This document shows, one piece after another, positions 51,395 to 58,800 of a DNA stretch of 64,000 nucleotides. This stretch comes from Ga0077560 sp046330395 (lineage in GTDB: Bacteria > Actinomycetota > Thermoleophilia > Miltoncostaeales > Miltoncostaeaceae), in contig JAXLSS010000001.1 in NCBI GenBank assembly GCA_046330395.1, forward strand, positions 62,001 to 126,000. Reading direction: 5' to 3'. Both the position numbers and the translations under genes were made by a program. The notes below the pieces were generated by a model. It was not told the origin of the DNA. It was given only the letters and a program-made list of their open reading frames with translations, and made no database searches. Positions within the stretch are counted from its first letter, which is position 1. Each line of letters starts with the position of its first letter.

Positions 51395-52336
51395 TCAGGC
51401 CACCCCTGAACCGGGGCCCGCGGGCTTCGGCAGGTGCGCCTTCATGCCCCCGAAGCGGCGTCCGGTCTCGCCTCCCGGTCCACGGGAACGTCGCGCGTCC
51501 GACGGGCCCACCAGCGCGTCGATCTGCCGTTGCCAGACCACCGCACGCGCGGCGCCGGCCTGCATGAAGCTCTCACGCTGACCGGCGGCCATGGCCAGCT
51601 TGGGGTGATCCGGTGACACGCCCAGTCGCAACTCGGCGGGGGCGTGGTCGTCATCGATGCTGCGCCGCAGGCCCAGGGCGGCGCCGGAGGTGCGGCCCAG
51701 GCGGCTGAACTCCAGGCCGTTCGGCCCGCGGTAGGCCTGCCACCACTGCCCGCGGATGGGCTCGAACCACGCCATGTACCCGCCCAGGATGGGGTCGCGG
51801 GGACGCGTGGCGGCGCCCGTGAAGCTGTAGGTGGCGCCGGGCACCGGTGCCGGGTGCGACCAGAACGCGGGCGTGACGAAGTCGGACACCAGCACACCGT
51901 TCACCACGTAGGCCGCCTCCGTGGTGTTCACGGGGTCGGCCACCTCCAGCAGGTGCTCCACCACGCCCTGGCCCCGCATGAGCGAGCCGCCCTGCACCAG
52001 GCGGTTGCCATACGGGTCGGCCAGCATCTCCAGCATCTCGTGGCTGGCCGCCAGCGACCACACGTTGGTGTGCTGCACCAGTGCCGTGGGCTGGCCGTGG
52101 TCGTCCAGGTGCAGGCCGATCACGCCCGGGCGCTGCAGGTCGTCGCGCACCACGATGGGCCAGTACCCCGTGGGCACGTCACGAAGTTGCGCGAACGGCT
52201 GCACCGTGCCGTCGATGCCCCAGTGGGGGCCGAAGTCGCGGGTGAGCTGCCGCTGCAGGGCCCCCGCCACGGCCAGCAGTTCGTCGTGGCTGATGCGCGT
52301 GGTCTGTGAAACCAGGGCGAGGTGGACGGTCAGCAT
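51395..52336 (-). CDS. protein with HEMLE motif, last gene of the HopA1-LanC operon
   Basis: A 313-residue soluble protein. The segment WSLAASHEMLEMLADPYGN (around residues 94-112) looks like a zincin helix but lacks the second histidine of HExxH; the Glu and a later His could still bind metal. Other features are GYWPIVVRDD and YVVNGVLVSDFVTPAFW. The ATG overlaps the LanC stop by seven bases, so it is translationally coupled. It may be the peptidase or an immunity/effector protein of the system; that is inference. Confidence 0.65.
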   Translation of the reverse strand: MLTVHLALVSQTTRISHDELLAVAGALQRQLTRDFGPHWGIDGTVQPFAQLRDVPTGYWPIVVRDDLQRPGVIGLHLDDHGQPTALVQHTNVWSLAASHEMLEMLADPYGNRLVQGGSLMRGQGVVEHLLEVADPVNTTEAAYVVNGVLVSDFVTPAFWSHPAPVPGATYSFTGAATRPRDPILGGYMAWFEPIRGQWWQAYRGPNGLEFSRLGRTSGAALGLRRSIDDDHAPAELRLGVSPDHPKLAMAAGQRESFMQAGAARAVVWQRQIDALVGPSDARRSRGPGGETGRRFGGMKAHLPKPAGPGSGVA

Positions 52337-52866
52337 TCCACGGGCTCCCTTCGCGCGGACGTGTCGGTGATGGCCGGCGCGGCCGCCGGGCAGGACATCT
52401 CGAGGGGTGACGGCACGGTGGGGTCGGCCAGCCGCAGGTATGTGAGGCCGATTCCCGCCAGGCCGGCGAGGAGGCCGGGGGTCTCCCGGCCCGCGCCGCA
52501 CGGCCAGCCCGGGCACGGCAGCGTCCGCGCGGACTCCTCGGCCACCCACTCCGCCAGGCCGCGCAGGTGGGCCAGGTCGGCCCGCCGCCGCGCCATGGTG
52601 AGCATGCAGTCGGCGATTCCAAGCAGGCCGTGGCACAGGGATGCGTCGGGGTGGCGCGCGGCCACATGCTCCCGGGCGCCCCGCACCAGCGGTTCCAGCC
52701 ACAGGGCGTCCGGCAGCCCGCACATCGCCAGCCCCGCGGCGCCGCGGCACCAGCCCACCTCGCCGGCCGGGCCGAGGTGAGCGACCCGGTCGCGCATGCC
52801 CTGGGCGCGCAGCGTGAGTCCCGGGTCGTCCAGGTACGCGCCCGCGGCCTGGAGGGCGCACGCCAC
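52330..52866 (-). CDS. LanC-like cyclase, C-terminal part
   Basis: The C-terminal half of a LanC-like barrel. The zinc ligands are intact: Cys in GWCRGAAGLAM and Cys-His in LCHGLLGIADCM. GxxG-type repeats continue with PGLLAGLAGIGLTYLRLAD. LanC domains add Cys thiols to dehydrated Ser/Thr. The GTG at 52866 is only the first in-frame start; coding sequence upstream (ARIEALAASLR, AAHGLAGVACAL) links it through several frame changes to the HopA1 gene. Confidence 0.8.
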   Translation of the reverse strand: MACALQAAGAYLDDPGLTLRAQGMRDRVAHLGPAGEVGWCRGAAGLAMCGLPDALWLEPLVRGAREHVAARHPDASLCHGLLGIADCMLTMARRRADLAHLRGLAEWVAEESARTLPCPGWPCGAGRETPGLLAGLAGIGLTYLRLADPTVPSPLEMSCPAAAPAITDTSARREPVEC

Positions 52867-53035
52867 ACCGGCCAGGCCGTGCGCGGCGCCCGCCTGGCGA
52901 TCGGTGGCGATCGGCTCGGGTGCGGCACCCGTAGGCTCGCCGCGAGGGCCTCGATGCGCGCCGCTGTCGGGAACTCCTGTCCCGGGCGAGGGCCATCAGC
53001 GCCAGCCCAGGGCGCCCGCCCGGCCCTCCATCAGG

Positions 53036-54442
53036 TCATCCGCCCGCGGCACCGAACTCCTCCGCCAGGTGCGCGGCCGTCTCCAGGTCCTCGGGGGCGC
53101 CGGTCAGCCTCCCCACCGCGGCCGCCGCCACGGCGATGCCCGCCCAGCCGGCGAACAGCCCCCCGCGGTCAGCCACTGGGATGTCCCGGCACCCGGCCAC
53201 GCTCTGCCTCATGGCGCCCTGGGCCGTTCGCCGCAAGGCCGCGTCGCCTTGGGCGCGCCACAACTCGGCCAGGAACCACGCCACGCCCGCGGTGCCGGCG
53301 TGCCAGCTGGGCTCCAGGTCGCGTGTGACGAAGCCACTGCGCTCCCGCGCATCGGGGTGTGGTGCGATCCAGGTGCAGCGCCCGCCGTCCCATCGGGCCT
53401 CGTCCACCAGGCGCCGCCCGATGTGCGCCGCCACGTCGGGGAACTCCACGGTGACGCGCGCGCCCCGCCGCTTGGGGTGGGGCGCGGGCAGGAGCGGGTC
53501 GTCGCCGCCCCCCGGGCCCAGGTGGGGCCGGTCCGGGTCGAGTCCGGCCAAGGCCAGTCGTGCCCGCACCGCCTCCAGGCGCTCATCCGCACCGGCCGCC
53601 CCCGCCAGGAACCCGTCCCACAGACCGCCGGCCACCAGCGCGCAACGGGTGGCGCCGAAGCTGCGGCCGTCATCCGGGTCCTCGGCGAATCCCAGCCCGG
53701 GCGCAAGGCGCAGGGTGGAAAGTGCCGGCACCACCGGGTGCATGGCGCCGAACCGCCGCAGCAGCAGGGCGGCGGCCCGAACCACCACCTCGCGATCCGC
53801 CCGCGCCGTGGTGAGCACGCCGCCGTCCGCGCGGCCGTAGATGTCGGGGTCGGCCAGCACCTTCAGGTGGAAGGCCGCGTCCACGGCGTTGAGCCGCTCG
53901 CACACGTCGGTCACGAACGCCACCGCCGCATCGGGGCGCAGATGCCAGTACCAGCGGTCGCGCGGTCCGGTCATGGCCGGGGCGCCCGCCACGCCGAGGA
54001 CGGTGTGGAAGCCGAACGAGCGCATGGGCAGGTCCACCGCCGTGCGCAGGGCGCAGATGCCGTCGTCGCCGCGGACCACCTCATCCGGGTCGGCCCACAC
54101 GCGGATGCCGTCGCGTTCCAGCACCAGTTGCCCGTTCTCGTCGCCCACCGGTCGCCAGCCGCGGTCGAGACGACGCTGCTCCCGCAGGGCCCGCGCGATG
54201 GTGACCGGCAGCTCACACAGCCACGGCTGGGGCCGCGCGTGCACGTCCGGTGCGTGCAGCCGGGCCCCGGTGAGGTAGAAGCGCTCGTACAGGCGCTGGA
54301 CCAGGTTGGCCACCAGGCCGTCGCCCCGCACATCGGCATCCCGCGGCCCGTTGATGGCCTCGCCACGCCACACGTAGGAGCCCGGCCCCCGGATGTCCAC
54401 GGCGCCCGCGGCCATGCGCAGCTGGCGGCCGGCGGTGCTCAC
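53036..54442 (-). CDS. HopA1-family domain fused to LanC-like N-terminal part
   Basis: Residues 30-330 match the HopA1 effector-family domain: RDRWYWHLRPDAAVAF, LNAVDAAFHLKVLADP, RLAPGLGFAEDPDDGRSFGA. In class V lanthipeptide and thioamitide clusters HopA1-type proteins work with an APH-like kinase. The last 95 residues start a LanC barrel (EPSWHAGTAGVAWFLAEL, GLFAGWAGIAVAAAAVG). The stop at 53036 is caused by an apparent extra G; four shifts between 53041 and 52935 would join it to 52330-52866 as one protein of about 700 residues. GTGA overlap with the kinase gene. Confidence 0.8.
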   Translation of the reverse strand: MSTAGRQLRMAAGAVDIRGPGSYVWRGEAINGPRDADVRGDGLVANLVQRLYERFYLTGARLHAPDVHARPQPWLCELPVTIARALREQRRLDRGWRPVGDENGQLVLERDGIRVWADPDEVVRGDDGICALRTAVDLPMRSFGFHTVLGVAGAPAMTGPRDRWYWHLRPDAAVAFVTDVCERLNAVDAAFHLKVLADPDIYGRADGGVLTTARADREVVVRAAALLLRRFGAMHPVVPALSTLRLAPGLGFAEDPDDGRSFGATRCALVAGGLWDGFLAGAAGADERLEAVRARLALAGLDPDRPHLGPGGGDDPLLPAPHPKRRGARVTVEFPDVAAHIGRRLVDEARWDGGRCTWIAPHPDARERSGFVTRDLEPSWHAGTAGVAWFLAELWRAQGDAALRRTAQGAMRQSVAGCRDIPVADRGGLFAGWAGIAVAAAAVGRLTGAPEDLETAAHLAEEFGAAGG

Positions 54443-55353
54443 ACCAGGTCCAGTCCCAGCAGGGCGGTGGCGGCCACATCGGGCTGGGCCATCACGTTTG
54501 CGGCCACCTGCGCATACCGGATGGCCACCACGTCGGGCCGGTCACCCCACCCGGCCCGGCCGAAGGCCAGCTGCACCAGGCGCGCGCCCACCAGCGCCGC
54601 CAGGCGGGCCGGCGAGGCCTGAGCGTCCCGCCGTTTCGACCACGCCGCCACCAGCGCGCGGTTGGCGGCGTGCGTGTCGTCGCACCTCAGGGAGCCGTTC
54701 GTGTCCACCGCGTCCAGCCACACGCCGAGGTGGCAGGCCAGGGCGCAGGCCACATCCCACGCCGGGTCACCCATGCCCGCCTGGTCCCAGTCGAGCAGAC
54801 GCAGCGGCGCCCCATCCCGTCCCGGCACGATGTGGTGCGCGGCCACATCGCCGTGGATGAGGGCGCATGCGTCCCAGCCCTCACGCAGGCCGTCCAGGGT
54901 GACGCAGGTGAGATCCGAGCCCTGCAGCACCCGCAGCATCTCCAGCTCCCCGCCGGTCATCGCCCTGAGATCGGTGGGGGTGGGCCGGTGCACCGTGAAG
55001 GGCCGCGGCAGGGGCGCGAGGTCGTCGGCGGCCAGCCCGTGGAGCGCGCCGAGCGCCGCCCCGAGCACGGATGCCGTGCCCGGATCGAGCAACGCCGCGG
55101 GATCCTCGGCGCCGGTGGCCCCGCCGACCCACTCCACCCGCAGCGTCCGTGACGACGGGTCGTGCCCGAGAACCCGCGGTGCCAGGCCCGGCAGGTGACG
55201 CTGCACGATCGCCAGCACCCGGACCTCGCGTGTGAGGGCCGCAGGCTCCCCGCCGGGGGGCGTCCGTTTGTGGCAGCTGCGCGCATCCCCGTCGCGCACC
55301 ATCATCACGTGATGGCGGGCGGCGAGGTGGCGGACCTCAACCGAGGTGCTCAC
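54439..55353 (-). CDS. APH-type aminoglycoside/Ser kinase homologue
   Basis: A 304-residue phosphotransferase of the APH fold. The catalytic loop is ALIHGDVAAHHIVPGRDG (Asp of HGD), and the metal-binding Asp is in LRLLDWDQAGMGDPAWDVA. In lanthipeptide class V and thioamitide loci similar kinases activate Ser/Thr for elimination by the HopA1 partner. It starts 12 bases after the 153-residue gene and overlaps the HopA1-LanC gene. A drug-resistance role is possible but unlikely in this setting. Confidence 0.85.
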   Translation of the reverse strand: MSTSVEVRHLAARHHVMMVRDGDARSCHKRTPPGGEPAALTREVRVLAIVQRHLPGLAPRVLGHDPSSRTLRVEWVGGATGAEDPAALLDPGTASVLGAALGALHGLAADDLAPLPRPFTVHRPTPTDLRAMTGGELEMLRVLQGSDLTCVTLDGLREGWDACALIHGDVAAHHIVPGRDGAPLRLLDWDQAGMGDPAWDVACALACHLGVWLDAVDTNGSLRCDDTHAANRALVAAWSKRRDAQASPARLAALVGARLVQLAFGRAGWGDRPDVVAIRYAQVAANVMAQPDVAATALLGLDLV

Positions 55354-55365
55354 GGCCCGCTCGGC

Positions 55366-55827
55366 CTATGGACAGTGGTAGTTCGCGCCGGTGCCCGACG
55401 ACTTCGGCGGCCCGCCGTCGTAGGCCTGCTCGGGCCACACGGGAACCCCGGTGGAGGCCGAGGCGAGGTACTCCTCTAAGAGCTGTCCCCGCACGAACTG
55501 CTGGTCGGTGTCGATGTCCCTCGTCGTGATGCGCGTGTACGTCCCCGACTTCTTGAGGAAGACCGTGGCAACCACGTCGTACAGGTCTTCCTCGGGTTTC
55601 TGAGGGACGGGCCGGACCGGGTCCAGTTGGACGTGGAGGACGTCAGCCGTCTTGAACTCAACGTAGGTGTCCAGTGTCACATTCAGGTAGATGCGCCGAC
55701 CATTAGTGGGGTACTTCTTGGGATCGAGGTATCCACGAAGAGCAATCCAGCCCTTTCCGGCCGCGCCGCCGAGGTTTGTCACGAGCGAGGAGGCCGCCGC
55801 CTCCAGCCGGTCTTCAACGTTGCCCAT
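55366..55827 (-). CDS. 153-residue protein, candidate modified-peptide precursor
   Basis: Residues 1-125 look like a folded, beta-rich domain (RIYLNVTLDTYVEFKTADV, EEDLYDVVATVFLKKSGTY). The last 20 residues are different: Gly/Pro-rich, ending GGPPKSSGTGANYHCP, with two Ser, one Thr and a single Cys. It lies between the STAND megaprotein (27 bases) and the kinase (12 bases). Kinase, HopA1 and LanC genes downstream make the Ser/Thr...Cys tail a plausible substrate. No homologue is known to me. Confidence 0.6.
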   Translation of the reverse strand: MGNVEDRLEAAASSLVTNLGGAAGKGWIALRGYLDPKKYPTNGRRIYLNVTLDTYVEFKTADVLHVQLDPVRPVPQKPEEDLYDVVATVFLKKSGTYTRITTRDIDTDQQFVRGQLLEEYLASASTGVPVWPEQAYDGGPPKSSGTGANYHCP

Positions 55828-55853
55828 GTTCGTCTCCTCCTGATGTTCGTCTG

Positions 55854-58800
55854 TCAGCCGCCGGACAAGTACGTGCTCTGCTCGGGAGCACTGAACTCGC
55901 GGCTCACGTGCTGCCGTGCCAGCCGTTCAGTGTCCGCAACGGATGTGCACACGTCGCACCGCGTGAGGTGCACGACGTTCTGGTCGTCGCCGTACGCGAT
56001 CTCGCCATCACGCCCGACGAAGGCCACCGACAGGTCGTGGGCCACGCCGCTCGCGATGTCGAGGACCTTTCGGCCGTCGTGCCAGTCCCAGACCACCAAT
56101 CCCGCGTCGCCAGCGGTCGCCAGGAATCGACCCGAGGGTGAGAAGGCGATTGCTCGGACGACGTTTGTGGGCTCCGAGAGTGAAACGACCGAAGCGCCCG
56201 TCTGGGCGTTCCAGACCACCAACGACCCCCCGGCGCTCCCCGCGACGAATCGTCCGTCTGCAGAAAACGCCAGGGCGTTGACGGTGGAAGCCAGCTTCGC
56301 CGTCCACGCCTGGGCCCTCGAGGGTTCTGCCCACGCGGTCACGGATCCAGCGAGGTCTCCGGCGACCGTCAGCCCGCGCGACCTTGCGACCGCGGTGGCC
56401 TGAGCACTTGGGGCGCCGAGCCTGGTCACATGATCGGGCACGGCAAGCTGGACCTCGTACACGCCGCCGCCCCCGTTGGCTGCAACCAGCCAGTGAGCAC
56501 TTGGGTCCAGGGCGAGCCCGTTGATGGATCTGCGTGCGAGGCTGGTGATTGCCCGTTGTGGCGCCGCGGCGGTCGAGATCACCACGTCCCCCGAATCACT
56601 GCCGACGGCCAGGACGTCACCTGACGGGGACACCGCGGCCGAGTAACCGTACGGCGCGTTGTCGATGGTCAGGGTTGACCGGAAGGCTCCGCCTGGTGCC
56701 CATTCCTTCAGAGCCCCCGCCGCGGTGACCACCCCCACACGTCCGTTCGCCAGGGCCGTCACCGCGCCGGAGTAGGCAGGCCCGTCAGGGACCGTGATCG
56801 TGGGCGCCCACGCGCTCACGGCGTCCCATATGCGCACCGAGCTGTCGTTGCCCAGGCTCGCCAGGCGGCCGTCACTCAGCAGACGCATCCGCGACACGGG
56901 GCCGACGTGGCCCGAGATGGTGCCGGCCGGTTCGAGTTCCGGAAGCGTCCACAGCCGGACGACCCCGTCGCCGCCGCCGGTCATCAGACGATGCCCGTCC
57001 CCGCTGAGGGTGAAGAAGTTGACCCCATACGGCAGAGGCCGCCGCACCAGCAGGTGGAGCGACGCCCCATCGACCCGCCACAGCGACACGCCGTTGTCCT
57101 CCGCGACCACGACGAGCTTCCCGCCCGGCAGCGCCTGGAGTCCGTACTGCATGTGCGTGAGGTGCACGCTGAAGACCTGGCGCCCGTTGCGCCACAGCGC
57201 GACGTTGCTCTGGAGGTCCTGCGTCACCACACCGCCGGCAATCGGTGCCACACGGCCGAACCCACCTAGCGTTTTGGCGTCCGGCTGCCGGACGAGCGCG
57301 CGCGATCCTCCTCCGGGGGACCACCGCCGGATCACCCCGTCCTGACCCGCGGTGAGGATCGCGTCGGTGCCCGGCACCGGCACCAGGTCGTACAGCGCCC
57401 CGGAGACCCGGCCCAGCAGGCGCGGGTTTCCGGTGAGGGGGTCGCCCGCCACCAGCCTGCCGTCGTCCCCGCCGGTCACCAGCACACCCGCAGCGGTGGA
57501 TGCGGCGGCGTGGACGCTCTTCGCCGGCCAGGCGACCTTGGTGATCTTCGCGCCCGTCGGGTCTGCCGCCGGATCCCAGACGTCCACGGTGCCGTCGGGC
57601 GCCACCAGCGCGAGCTTGCCGCCGGAGAGGGCGGCGATGTCCGTGTCCTGCCCCGGTGCACGGTGCACCTCGGCGCGCACGTACGACTGCTGGGTGGCGT
57701 TCGACAGCGCCGCCAGGGCGTCGTTGGTGGGGTCCGCGGCCACGGCTCGCTGGGCCAGCAGCACGGCGAGTTCGGGGTCGGCGCCGAGCTGCAGGCGGCT
57801 GGCGTTCGCCAGGGCCTGCGACTGCGCGCGCTGGCGCTGGTCCACCGCGTTGCCGCGCTGCCACAGGGCCACACCGGCGAGCGCGCCGACGGCCACCAGC
57901 CCGGCACCCAGGCCACCAACGGCCACCCGCAGGCGCCGTCGCCGGGCGGCCTGCTCGCGATCGGCGAGGTCGGTTCCGGCCGCCAGGAACGCCCGCTCGG
58001 TGTCGTTGAGGTGGGTGTGCGGCTGTTCGCGCCACAGGCCCAAGCGGGCGCCGCGGTACAGCAGCGCCTCGTCGCGATCGGCGCCATCCCATTCGGTGGC
58101 GGCATCCGAGAGCTGCCGGTGCAGCCGCAGCCGCTCGCGGTCGCCGTCGATCCAGCGCCGCAGCGTGGGCCAGGCGCGGATGAGTGCCTCGTGCGCGATC
58201 TCGGCGAGGGGCTGCCCGCTGGCGGCGTCGGATCCGGCGGTGACCAGGCGGGCGGCCACGAGGGTGTTCACAGCGCGTTCCACCTGCGGCAGGTCATCCT
58301 CACCAGAGGTGAGGTCGCGCAGGGCCACGCGCCGCCGCGTGTCCTCCGTGCCCTCGCCGGGCTGCACCAGGCGCAGCAGGACACGCCGGGCGGTGGCCTG
58401 CTCGGACGGTGTGAGCGCCTCGAACGCCTCGTCCGCCCGGCGTGCCAGGGCGCCGTCCACGCCCCCGCATTCCGAGTAGGCCTCGAGCGTGAGCCGGTTG
58501 CCCCGCCGGCGCCGCCACAGCTCCAGCAACAGGTACTGCAGCAGCGGAAGGCCACCGGGCCCGCCGGTGACGTCCTCCAGCACCACCTGTGACAGCCCGG
58601 GTTCCAGCTCCAGGCCACATCGCGCCGCCGGCTCCTCCACCGCCCGGCGCAGGTCCGCGGCGGCCATGGCACCCACCAGGTGCTGCCGGTCGGCAACCAG
58701 CGCGCGCAGCTCCTCGTGCTCGGCCAGCCGCGGGTAGAAGTCGGCCCGCAGGGTCACCACCACGGTGGTGCGGCCGTCGGGGATGGTGGCCGCGAACCGC

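Noticed and set aside
54439..55353. Aminoglycoside resistance gene
   Set aside because: The APH fold is present, but the operon with HopA1-LanC and a peptide-like gene points to a biosynthetic kinase.
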